Assembly: GCA_016218465.1 (NCBI GenBank)
Contig: JACREA010000198.1
Span: 1-6,263, forward strand
Direction: 5' to 3'
Source of the DNA: Nitrosomonadales bacterium
GTDB lineage: Bacteria; Pseudomonadota; Gammaproteobacteria; Burkholderiales; Gallionellaceae
DNA: 6,263 nucleotides
A program made the translations under genes and the position numbers. Within the stretch, counting starts at the first letter, position 1. Each line of letters begins with the position of its first letter. The notes below the pieces were generated by a model. That model saw only the letters and a list, made by a program, of their open reading frames with translations, was not told where the DNA came from and did not search any database. Below are positions 1-6,263 of this stretch, piece by piece.

Positions 1-364
1 AGTAGATGTCGCTGTTGATTACGGCGAAAGATTCGCCCTCTCCCCCGGCCCCTCCCCCGCCAGCGTGGGAGGGGAGTAGCAGCGGCAAGGCATAGGCGAT
101 GCCGCCGGCAGTTTCCAAGGCAGTGCCTTCGTCTGAATAGCGAATGTGGGCGCCGTAGCGGCTTCCGTCGCCCAATGCGGCTTCGATCTGAGTGCCTAAG
201 TGGGCGTGGTTGATGACCAGTTCGGTGATGCCGGCGCGCACCAGGTTCTCAATGTGCCAGACGATCAGCGACTTACAGCCTGCTTCCAGCAACGGCTTGG
301 GTGTATGGTCGGTGAGCGGGCGCATACGTTCGCCGCGGCCGGCTGCCAGCAGCATCGCCATCAT
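1..364 (-). CDS. murU: N-acetylmuramate-1-phosphate uridylyltransferase MurU, 5' part (121 codons, cut by window edge)
   Basis: MurU transfers UMP from UTP to MurNAc-alpha-1-phosphate to give UDP-MurNAc in the cytoplasm, the last step of the MurA/MurB-independent cell-wall recycling route. My translation of the minus strand begins MMAMLLAAGRGERMRPLTDH and continues with TPKPLLEAG, the nucleotidyltransferase signature (G-x-G-x-R-x-x-P-x-T...PKP) at residues 7-24. INHAHLG (residues 51-57), GDGSRYG (65-71) and LETAGGI (83-89) also match the family. NSDIY (117-121) is the equivalent of the usual NGDVW, whose Asp binds metal. The ATG at 364 is chosen because MxAMxLAAG is the normal family N-terminus; the Shine-Dalgarno sequence is weak (GAGAAA about 10 bases upstream). 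Residues 97-110 are an odd Gly-rich insert encoded by a palindromic repeat. The C-terminal half lies outside the window. It sits 76 bases downstream of amgK, its pathway partner. The family call is strong; the exact substrate rests mainly on that neighbour. Confidence 0.88.
   Translation of the reverse strand, partial: MMAMLLAAGRGERMRPLTDHTPKPLLEAGCKSLIVWHIENLVRAGITELVINHAHLGTQIEAALGDGSRYGAHIRYSDEGTALETAGGIAYALPLLLPSHAGGGGAGGEGESFAVINSDIY
35..76 (-). repeat. GC-rich palindromic (REP-like) repeat, copy 1, inside murU
   Basis: These 42 bases form a G/C-only-rich block whose plus-strand sequence folds as a hairpin: CCCCTCCC (49-56) pairs with GGGAGGGG (67-74), then C58-G65 and G59-C64 around a four-base loop. 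A purine-rich GGGGGAGAGGG tail follows on the minus strand. The minus-strand sequence matches copy 2 on the plus strand over about 38 bases with several differences, so the two are members of one family in opposite orientation. This kind of CCCTCTCCC...GGGAGAGGG palindrome is a common dispersed repeat in proteobacterial genomes. Here it is in frame with murU and encodes residues 97-110 without a stop. Confidence 0.8.
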
Positions 365-385
365 GGTTTTACGTTTCTCACGATT

Positions 386-427
386 GCCCCCTCGCCCGCT
401 TGCGGGAGAGGGTTTGGGGAGAGGGAG
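386..427 (+). repeat. GC-rich palindromic (REP-like) repeat, copy 2, in the amgK-murU gap
   Basis: CCCTC-G-CCCGC (389-399) pairs with GCGGG-A-GAGGG (402-412), leaving one G/A mismatch and a two-base centre that probably opens to a CTTG loop. It is followed by TTTGGGGAGAGGG (413-425), the same tail as in copy 1. It fills most of the space between the amgK stop (441) and the murU start (364). In the amgK-murU transcript the hairpin would end about 24 bases before the murU start codon, so it could affect murU translation or mRNA stability. No T-run follows on the minus strand, so it does not look like an intrinsic terminator. Confidence 0.8.
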
Positions 428-440
428 ATGCGCAGCATCG

Positions 441-1436
441 TCAAAATGTATAACCCTCCTGAATGCCGTGCGGCTCCAGCTCATCCAGCAGGTTCAGCAG
501 CGGCTTGAGGTCGATATAACGCGCACAGGCGGCGCGAAGATACGCCATCACCAGCGGCAGATCCTTCAGGTAGCCATCCTTGCCGTCACGGTGGTACAGG
601 CGCGCGAAGATGCCCAGCACCTTGAGATGCCGCTGCACACCCATCCATTCATAATCTCGGTAGAACACCGAGAAATCATCGGCTACCGGCAAACCGGCCT
701 TGCGCGCCTTTTCCCAGTAACGGATCAGCCAGTCGATTCTTTCTGCTTCTTCCCAGCGGATATAGGCATCCTTGAACAGCGAGGCCAGATCGTAGGTGAT
801 CGGGCCATATACCGCATCCTGGAAGTCCAGAATTCCAGGGTTCGGCTCGCTGAGCATCAGGTTGCGTGAATGATAGTCGCGGTGTACGTACACGCGTGGC
901 TGGGCAAGGTTGTTGGCGACGATGCGCGCGAAGATTTCTTCCAGCCTGGCGTGCTGTTTGTCGGTGAGCGTGATATTGAGGTGCTTTGCGACATACCATT
1001 CCGGAAACAGGCGCATTTCGCGAAGAAGCAGTGCTTCATCATAAGGAGGCAGCTCATTCTCGCGCGATGCAAGCTGGATTTTGATCAGCGCGTTGGTAGC
1101 GGCGCCATACAACTCGCGCGCAGTACCGGCATTTAGCGCTTGCAGGTAAGTGGTATTACCAAGGTCGGACAGCAGCAAAAAGCCCTGCTGCAAATCCTGC
1201 GCATACACATGCGGCACGTGTGTCCCGGCATCTTCGAACAGTTTGGCAATATGCAGAAACGGGCGGCAATCCTCGTGCTGCGGAGGCGCATCCATCACGA
1301 TGCGCGTTTGGACATCTGCGAAAGTAACTCGGAAGTAGCGGCGGAAGCTGGCATCTGCCGACGCAGGTGCAAGGGCAAAAGTCTCGTTGGGGAACTGGTT
1401 GTGTAACCATACGGAGAGTTGTTGCTGGCGCTGCAT
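441..1436 (-). CDS. amgK: N-acetylmuramate/N-acetylglucosamine anomeric kinase AmgK (phosphotransferase family)
   Basis: AmgK phosphorylates MurNAc (and GlcNAc) at the anomeric carbon using ATP, feeding MurU in cytoplasmic peptidoglycan recycling. The 331-residue protein is full length for this aminoglycoside-phosphotransferase-like family. SADASFRRYFRV (residues 26-37) is the characteristic N-terminal nucleotide-loop stretch. FLLLSDLGNTTYL (86-98) is the hinge region. VHRDYHSRNLM (184-194) carries the catalytic Asp187 and metal-binding Asn192, and GILDFQDA (201-208) carries the metal-binding Asp204 in place of kinase DFG. YGPITYDLASL (210-220) is typical of the family. The ATG at 1436 follows a weak GAGAG Shine-Dalgarno sequence about six bases away. 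The stop at 441 precedes murU on the same strand, and lptD starts divergently on the other side. This neighbourhood separates AmgK from true aminoglycoside or choline kinases, which share the same catalytic motifs. Confidence 0.93.
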   Translation of the reverse strand: MQRQQQLSVWLHNQFPNETFALAPASADASFRRYFRVTFADVQTRIVMDAPPQHEDCRPFLHIAKLFEDAGTHVPHVYAQDLQQGFLLLSDLGNTTYLQALNAGTARELYGAATNALIKIQLASRENELPPYDEALLLREMRLFPEWYVAKHLNITLTDKQHARLEEIFARIVANNLAQPRVYVHRDYHSRNLMLSEPNPGILDFQDAVYGPITYDLASLFKDAYIRWEEAERIDWLIRYWEKARKAGLPVADDFSVFYRDYEWMGVQRHLKVLGIFARLYHRDGKDGYLKDLPLVMAYLRAACARYIDLKPLLNLLDELEPHGIQEGYTF

Positions 1437-1504
1437 ATCGGGCTCTCAAATGTACTTAATGTTAAACTGCCGGGAGTTTATCATCTTACTATTTGCTGCG
1501 CGTT
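1437..1504. promoter_or_regulatory. Divergent amgK / lptD promoter region
   Basis: This 68-base non-coding gap separates the start of amgK (leftward) from the start of lptD (rightward), so both promoters must lie here or extend into the flanking coding sequences. It is AT-richer than its surroundings (for example TGTACTTAATGTTAAAC at 1451-1467). For lptD, a weak TTAAAC (1462-1467) and TACTAT (1487-1492) are 19 bases apart, longer than the ideal 17. I cannot assign a sigma factor. In E. coli lptD is under SigmaE control, but I see no convincing SigmaE-type site here. The region call rests on gene orientation; the boxes are only suggestions. Confidence 0.45.
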
Positions 1505-3718
1505 ATGCGGTTTTGTCTCAAATCCCTGTGTTTTTTCTTGCTGTGCCACTTTGCGCATTACTCTTACGCGGGAGAGTACGTGCCCGAGCTGCGCGCCGAT
1601 AACATTCCAATAACTACGCCCAGCGCTGACAAAAACGAGCCTGCCATTATTGAGGCAGACAGTTTGACAGGGAAAAAGGAGGAGCAAATTGAGGCGATTG
1701 GCAATGTGACCATACGCCAGGGCGGGCAGTCGATCAGTGCAAACCATTTGCTGTATCAGCAAGATTCGCAGGAGCTGGATGCGCAAGGCTCGGTGGTGCT
1801 GAAACGAGACGGCAATACAATGAGCGGGCCGCATCTGCTGTTTAATCTGGGTAATAGCGCCGGCACGATGGAGCAGCCGCAGTTTTATCTGGAAGGCAAT
1901 AATGCGCACGGCTCAGCGGAAGTGCTGCGAATCCAGGATCGCGAGCACTACAGCTTCGACAACGCCACTTATACTACTTGCCCGGTTGGAAATCAGGATT
2001 GGCAGTTGAATATGGGGTTGCTGGAACTGGATCAGGAACGACAGATCGGGGTGGCGCGAAGTGCGTCGGTTGAATTTAAAAGCGTACCATTTTTATACAC
2101 GCCATGGATGGATTTCCCGCTTAACGACCAGCGTAAATCCGGCTTTCTGGCGCCAGTTTTTGGAGGAACAAGCCAGGGTGGTGCCGAAGTGACGCTACCT
2201 TATTACTGGAATATTGCGGCGGACCAGGATGCGACATTTGCGCCGCGCATCATGAGAAAGCGTGGTTTGATGCTCAACAATGAGTATCGCTATTTGAGTG
2301 GCAATTATGGCGGCGAGCTGCATTTCGACGTGCTGCCCTACGATGCAGTGTCAAAAAGCGATCGCGAGAGATTTGCCTTAAAGCATAACCAGGTTCTGGC
2401 GAACGGTGTAAATGGTTATGTGAATTTCAATCGCGTATCGGATGATGCATATTTCAGAGATTTGGCTGATGCCGTGAATGCCACTTCCCAAGTCAACCTG
2501 CTGCGTGAGGGTGGAATTAACTTTAATGCAGGCTCATGGAGTGGTGCCGCGAGAGTTCAACGCTATCAAACCTTGCAAGACCCGGCTGCAGTAATAGTAG
2601 CGCCCTACGCGCGGCTACCGCAATTAACACTTAATACGCAGCAGAGCATTTCCAGCGCAAAATTTACTTTTGCCAGCGAGTTCGTGAGTTTCAGCCATCC
2701 GACTGCAGTGAACGGAAGTCGCCTGGTGATTAACCCCGGCGTTAGCTATCCGTTGGTGGACGATCCGGCTTTTTACATCACACCCAAAGTTGCGTTGCAT
2801 AGCACCGAATATACGATGGGAGCAAATAATACTACGATGCAGGATGCTTCCCGCTTTCTGCCGCTTTATAGTGTAGACAGTGGAATTGCTTTCGAGCGGG
2901 ATACCAGCATGTTTGGCGGAGATTATTTGCAGACTTTAGAGCCGCGCCTTTTTTATGTATATGTGCCGTACAGAAACCAGGACCAGTTGCCAAACTTTGA
3001 TACTGCACAAGCGGATTTCAGTTTTACCCAGATATTCACCGAGAATCGTTTTATTGGCAGCGATCGTATCGGCGATGCCGATCAAGTCACGCTGGCGTTG
3101 ACATCGCGTTTGCTGGAGAGCAAGAACGGCATGGAGCGGCTGAATGTGACGATGGGGGAGCGTTATAGTTTTAATACGCCCCGGGTGAATCTTGTTACCG
3201 CTACAACCTCGTTAAACAAGTCAGATATATTGCTGGCGGCTGCAGGGCGGCTAACCGACGCATGGTCTCTGGACAGCGAGTTTCAATTCGACCCGAATCA
3301 AACGCATGCGCAACGCTATAATATTGCGGCGCATTACCGTCCGGAACCCGGCAAGGTATTTAACATGGGTTACCGGTTTTCGCGCAACGCATTGCGCCAA
3401 GCCGACGTTTCCTCACAATGGCCGCTTTCCAGCCGATGGCGTGCCGTCGGGCGCTGGAACTACTCGCTGCAGGATAGCCGGACGTTGGATGCTATTGCGG
3501 GGCTTGAGTATAATCAGAGCTGCTGGGCATTGCGCATGGTCGCACAGCGTTTTGCTACTGCCACGCGACAATTTAATACGGGAATTTCTGTTCAACTCGA
3601 GCTGAACGATTTCGTTAAGGTAGGTTCTGATCCCTTGAATTTACTCAAGCAAAGCGTGCCAGGCTACACAAAATTGAACGGTAAAACTACCAATAAAACC
3701 TTGCAGACATCACCCTGA
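1505..3718 (+). CDS. lptD: LPS-assembly outer-membrane protein LptD
   Basis: LptD, with the lipoprotein LptE, forms the outer-membrane translocon that places lipopolysaccharide in the outer leaflet. The 737-residue product (E. coli 784) starts with a signal peptide, basic then hydrophobic (MRFCLKSLCFFLLCHF), with likely cleavage after SYA at residue 22. An OstA/LptA-like beta-jellyroll follows at about residues 45-130 (EADSLTGKKEEQIEAIGNV, then SANHLLYQQDSQELDAQGSV). The long beta-barrel runs from about 160 to 700, with LptD-typical FLYTPWMDFPLNDQRKSGFL and GGAEVTLPYYWNIA. Only two cysteines remain after cleavage, Cys159 (TTCPVGNQDW) and Cys673 (QSCWALR). The ATG at 1505 is preferred over an in-frame TTG at 1493, which would add four residues; neither has a clear Shine-Dalgarno sequence. 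It is first in an apparent operon with surA and pdxA. Confidence 0.95.
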   Translation: MRFCLKSLCFFLLCHFAHYSYAGEYVPELRADNIPITTPSADKNEPAIIEADSLTGKKEEQIEAIGNVTIRQGGQSISANHLLYQQDSQELDAQGSVVLKRDGNTMSGPHLLFNLGNSAGTMEQPQFYLEGNNAHGSAEVLRIQDREHYSFDNATYTTCPVGNQDWQLNMGLLELDQERQIGVARSASVEFKSVPFLYTPWMDFPLNDQRKSGFLAPVFGGTSQGGAEVTLPYYWNIAADQDATFAPRIMRKRGLMLNNEYRYLSGNYGGELHFDVLPYDAVSKSDRERFALKHNQVLANGVNGYVNFNRVSDDAYFRDLADAVNATSQVNLLREGGINFNAGSWSGAARVQRYQTLQDPAAVIVAPYARLPQLTLNTQQSISSAKFTFASEFVSFSHPTAVNGSRLVINPGVSYPLVDDPAFYITPKVALHSTEYTMGANNTTMQDASRFLPLYSVDSGIAFERDTSMFGGDYLQTLEPRLFYVYVPYRNQDQLPNFDTAQADFSFTQIFTENRFIGSDRIGDADQVTLALTSRLLESKNGMERLNVTMGERYSFNTPRVNLVTATTSLNKSDILLAAAGRLTDAWSLDSEFQFDPNQTHAQRYNIAAHYRPEPGKVFNMGYRFSRNALRQADVSSQWPLSSRWRAVGRWNYSLQDSRTLDAIAGLEYNQSCWALRMVAQRFATATRQFNTGISVQLELNDFVKVGSDPLNLLKQSVPGYTKLNGKTTNKTLQTSP

Positions 3719-3732
3719 TTACGGAAAAAATA

Positions 3733-5154
3733 ATGCAGATTAAACCCCTCTTGATTTGTTGTGCGCTGCTCATGCTGCAATCTGCATATTGTGCCGATGC
3801 GCCTTCCGTGAAATCTGCGAAAGCCGCAGCAAAGCCAGTCAATCAACTGCCCGCCAGGCTGGATGTGGAGTTGATACCGATGTCGCAAACCAAAACCGCA
3901 TCGCCGCCGCCCGATCCGCAACAGCAGGCCGGTGCTATCGACTCTGTGGTTGCGGTGGTTAACGATGATGTAATTACCCGCTACGAACTGGATGAACAAG
4001 TGCGCACGGTGGTTCGCCAGTTACAGAAACAGCGTACCCCGTTACCGCCCCCGGATGTATTGGAAAGACAAATCCTTGAACGCATGATCACCGATATGAT
4101 ACAAGCCCAATTTGCCAAGGAGAGCGGCTTGCGCGTGGATGATGCGCAGCTGGATACGGCGATTACACGCATCGCGCAACAAAACAAATTTCCTGCTTCG
4201 GTTGAATTTCGCGCCAAGCTGGAAGAGGATGGTATCGATTTCAAGAAATTCCGCGAGGAAATTCGCAGTGAGATTATTTCCACCAGGTTGCGCGAGCGTG
4301 AAGTAGACAGCAAGCTCATCATCAGCGATAGCGAGGTGGACAACTATCTGGCTAACAAGAGCAAGGCGGGAGGTGCTGGAGAAGAGTTTCATCTTGCACA
4401 CATTCTGGTGGTAGTGCCCGAACAGGCCAGCGCTGAGAAAATTCAGGCCGCACGCGAAAAAGCCGAGCAAGCGCTGAAACAATTAAAAAGCGGCGCCGAT
4501 TTTGCCCAAGTCGCGGCTGGCGTCTCCGATGCCAGGGATGCGCTTAAAGGAGGCGATCTGGGATGGCGAGCCAATGACAACCTTCCCCCGCTATTTCTGA
4601 CTGAATTGCAAAAATTACAACCAGGGCAAGTTTCAGATTTGATGCGCAGCCCGAGCGGTTTCCACATCATCAGGCTGGTCGAGAAACGTAGCGGCGATGC
4701 GCCTGTGATGATTACCCAGACCCATGCGCGGCATATTTTGATCAAGACCAGCGAGATCGTTCCAGAAAGTGAAGCCAAAAGGCGCCTGATGGAGATCAAG
4801 CAGCGCATCGAGGAAGGTGCAGATTTTGCCGAACAAGCCAAACGATATTCGCAAGATGGCAGCGCGCAACAGGGAGGCGACCTGGATTGGCTGTTTCCTG
4901 GACAGACTGTGCCGGAATTTGAAGGCGCAATGGATAAGTTGCAGCCCGGCATGATAGGCGCAACGCAAACGCAATTCGGCTGGCATTTGATACAGGTGCT
5001 GGAACGCCGCAACACCGATGTAAGCGAGCAACAGAAGCGCCAGCAGGCGCGCGTTTCCATCGGCATGTTCAAATCGGAAGAGTTGTATCAGGACTGGTTG
5101 CGCCAGTTGCGCGACCGCGCGTTTGTAGAATATCGCCTTGAAGAGAAAAAATAG
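3733..5154 (+). CDS. surA: Periplasmic chaperone / peptidyl-prolyl isomerase SurA
   Basis: SurA escorts unfolded outer-membrane proteins, including LptD, across the periplasm to the BAM complex. The 473-residue product has a signal peptide (MQIKPLLICCALLMLQSAYC, cleavage near residues 20-23). A Lys/Ala/Pro-rich stretch at about 24-66 precedes the SurA N-terminal chaperone domain at about 67-195 (AIDSVVAVVNDDVITRYELD). Two parvulin domains follow. The first is at about 218-318 (EFHLAHILVVVPE ... GGDLGWRANDNLPPLF ... SGFHIIRLVEKR), the second at about 328-426 (THARHILIKTSEIVP ... GGDLDWLFPGQTVPEFE ... FGWHLIQVLERR). The C-terminal helix (about 430-470) completes the chaperone module. It exceeds E. 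coli SurA (428) by about 45 residues, mostly in the N-terminal linker. It starts 14 bases after the lptD stop, with a weak CGGAAA ribosome site, which fits co-transcription. Confidence 0.95.
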   Translation: MQIKPLLICCALLMLQSAYCADAPSVKSAKAAAKPVNQLPARLDVELIPMSQTKTASPPPDPQQQAGAIDSVVAVVNDDVITRYELDEQVRTVVRQLQKQRTPLPPPDVLERQILERMITDMIQAQFAKESGLRVDDAQLDTAITRIAQQNKFPASVEFRAKLEEDGIDFKKFREEIRSEIISTRLREREVDSKLIISDSEVDNYLANKSKAGGAGEEFHLAHILVVVPEQASAEKIQAAREKAEQALKQLKSGADFAQVAAGVSDARDALKGGDLGWRANDNLPPLFLTELQKLQPGQVSDLMRSPSGFHIIRLVEKRSGDAPVMITQTHARHILIKTSEIVPESEAKRRLMEIKQRIEEGADFAEQAKRYSQDGSAQQGGDLDWLFPGQTVPEFEGAMDKLQPGMIGATQTQFGWHLIQVLERRNTDVSEQQKRQQARVSIGMFKSEELYQDWLRQLRDRAFVEYRLEEKK

Positions 5155-5157
5155 CCG

Positions 5158-6177
5158 GTGATTACTGCTGCGTTTTCGGCGCCTCTGGTTCTTACTGCCG
5201 GTGAACCGGCTGGTGTAGGTCCGGATCTGTGTGTGCAACTTGCGGCTGCGCCGCCCGACATTCCTTTCGTCATCGTTGCCGATAAAAATCTGCTGCAGCA
5301 ACGTGCCCGGCAACTTGGCATAACCATGCAAATGCAAGACTATGCAGTTGGGCAACAAATCGCTTGCCAGCCCAACATACTGCCGGTAATCCATGTGCCT
5401 CTTGCCGCTCCCTGCCATACCGGAGTGTTGAATGCCGCCAATAGCGCATACGTCCTTGCGACGCTTAAACGCGCGGCGCAAGGTTGCCGGGGTAATGAAC
5501 ATGAGAGAGTCGAGTTTTCCGGCATGGTAACCGCGCCGGTACACAAGGGCATCATCAACGATGCGGGTATTCCATTCACCGGGCATACCGAATTCCTCGC
5601 CGAACAAACGAATACAGAAATGGTGGTGATGATGTTGGTCGGCGGAGGGATGCGTGTGGCCCTTGCGACCACGCACCTTGCCTTGAAAGACGTTCCAGCG
5701 GCAATCACCGGACCATTATTGGAAAACGTGCTGCGTATCATCCGGCGCGATTTACAGTGCCGCTTCGGGATTGCGCAGCCGCGTATCCTGGTGGCGGGGC
5801 TGAATCCTCATGCAGGTGAAGGCGGCTATCTTGGGCGCGAGGAAATCGAGACGATGATTCCCGTGCTCGACAAATTGCGTGACGAGGGCATGCATGTCAG
5901 CGCTCCGCTGCCTGCCGATACGTTGTTTACGCCTCACAAGTTGGCGCAGTGCGACTGCGTGCTCGCGATGTATCACGATCAAGGGCTGCCGGTGTTGAAG
6001 CACGCCAGCTTCGGCAAGGGCGTGAACGTCACGCTGGGCTTGCCGATCATACGCACCTCTGTGGATCACGGCACGGCGCTGGATCTGGCGGGAACCGGCA
6101 AGGCTGATAATGGTAGCCTGCTGGAGGCGATCAGGCTAGCGGCGGAGATGGTTCGATATGAGCGTATGTCCTCATAA
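5158..6177 (+). CDS. pdxA: 4-hydroxythreonine-4-phosphate dehydrogenase PdxA
   Basis: PdxA oxidises 4-phosphohydroxy-L-threonine with NAD(P) in the cytoplasm. The product decarboxylates to 3-amino-2-oxopropyl phosphate, which PdxJ condenses with deoxyxylulose phosphate to form pyridoxine phosphate. The 339-residue protein is close to the E. coli length (329). It shows LTAGEPAGVGPDL (12-24), the substrate-binding GHTEFLAE (142-149), and the three divalent-metal histidines His173 (TTHLALKDV), His218 (LNPHAGEGGYLGREE) and His273 (YHDQGLPVLK). The C-terminal GVNVTLGLPIIRTSVDHGTA (288-307) and KADNGSLLEAIRLA are also typical. The start is GTG at 5158, three bases after the surA stop. The GAAGAG at the end of surA is the likely ribosome site, so translation is probably coupled. 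In E. coli rsmA (ksgA) follows; here a large inverted repeat follows and the next gene is out of view. Confidence 0.95.
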   Translation: MITAAFSAPLVLTAGEPAGVGPDLCVQLAAAPPDIPFVIVADKNLLQQRARQLGITMQMQDYAVGQQIACQPNILPVIHVPLAAPCHTGVLNAANSAYVLATLKRAAQGCRGNEHERVEFSGMVTAPVHKGIINDAGIPFTGHTEFLAEQTNTEMVVMMLVGGGMRVALATTHLALKDVPAAITGPLLENVLRIIRRDLQCRFGIAQPRILVAGLNPHAGEGGYLGREEIETMIPVLDKLRDEGMHVSAPLPADTLFTPHKLAQCDCVLAMYHDQGLPVLKHASFGKGVNVTLGLPIIRTSVDHGTALDLAGTGKADNGSLLEAIRLAAEMVRYERMSS

Positions 6178-6190
6178 ATACATGACTCAA

Positions 6191-6263
6191 TCCGCAGATT
6201 ACACAGATTCACACAGATTATTTTGGTCCGATTTAATCTGCGAGAATCTGTGTAATCTGCGGA
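6191..6263. repeat. Large inverted repeat made of CAGATT units, downstream of pdxA
   Basis: Left arm 6191-6220 pairs with right arm 6234-6263 around a 13-base centre. The outer 20 bases of each arm match perfectly, and the 30-bp stem has only two mismatches (A6211/A6243 and A6213/C6241). Each arm holds three CAGATT units spaced 9 and 10 bases apart (6195, 6204, 6214), mirrored by AATCTG at 6235, 6245 and 6254. Arms of this type (CCGCAGATTACACAGATT) resemble a dispersed intergenic repeat I recall from various bacterial genomes; this recollection was not checked. The stem starts 13 bases after the pdxA stop. No T-run is visible, and the element reaches the window end, so it may be longer and its role as a terminator cannot be judged. 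Confidence 0.85.

Noticed and set aside
35..76. Frameshift or pseudogene in murU caused by the repeat
   Set aside because: The 42-base block is a multiple of three, has no stop in frame, and the family motif NSDIY resumes correctly after it.
386..427. Intrinsic terminator between amgK and murU
   Set aside because: The hairpin is strong, but no T-run follows on the minus strand, and a second copy of the sequence sits inside murU, so a dispersed repeat explains it better.
192..869. Long plus-strand open frame opposite murU and amgK
   Set aside because: It is antisense to two well-supported genes, runs through the palindromic repeat, and its product has no recognisable domain or start signal.
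441..1436. AmgK as an antibiotic-resistance aminoglycoside phosphotransferase
   Set aside because: The shared catalytic motifs only show the fold; adjacency to murU and the divergent lptD neighbour identify it as the cell-wall sugar kinase.
3733..3798. Lipoprotein signal in SurA (Cys at residue 20)
   Set aside because: The residues before it, SAY, put Tyr at the -1 position, which does not fit a lipobox; an ordinary signal peptidase I site is more likely.
4633..5676. Long minus-strand open frame (347 codons) across the surA-pdxA junction
   Set aside because: It overlaps two strongly supported genes on the other strand; its composition (many His, Arg, Leu) is typical of an antisense shadow.

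Overview
The window looks like chromosomal DNA from a Gram-negative proteobacterium. A betaproteobacterium is my best guess. This rests on protein character, on the lptD-surA-pdxA order, and on amgK-murU divergent from lptD, an arrangement known from pseudomonads and betaproteobacteria. No search was run, so the species is not identified. Nearly all of it is coding. I see no phage, plasmid, CRISPR, rRNA or tRNA sequence.

Layout. On the minus strand, running leftwards, are amgK (441-1436) and the 5' part of murU (1-364, cut by the window edge). Together they form the anabolic peptidoglycan-recycling route: MurNAc is phosphorylated at C1 by AmgK and converted to UDP-MurNAc by MurU, bypassing de novo MurA/MurB synthesis. 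On the plus strand are lptD (1505-3718), surA (3733-5154) and pdxA (5158-6177), spaced by 14 and 3 bases, so very probably one operon. LptD is the outer-membrane LPS translocon barrel. SurA is the periplasmic chaperone that helps fold such barrels. PdxA is a pyridoxal-phosphate synthesis enzyme that travels with them in many proteobacteria. The two groups diverge from a gap of about 68 bases at 1437-1504, which must hold both promoters. The segment therefore combines cell-wall recycling with outer-membrane assembly.

The genes are mostly ordinary housekeeping genes; the unusual material is in the repeats. A GC-rich palindromic repeat occurs twice in opposite orientation. One copy lies in the amgK-murU gap. 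The other lies inside the murU reading frame, where it is translated in frame as a Gly-rich loop just before the catalytic Asp motif. At the right edge, directly after pdxA, a second and unrelated family forms a near-perfect 30-bp inverted repeat built of CAGATT units. LptD also keeps only two mature cysteines rather than the four of the E. coli protein. I found no wholly new gene system here.
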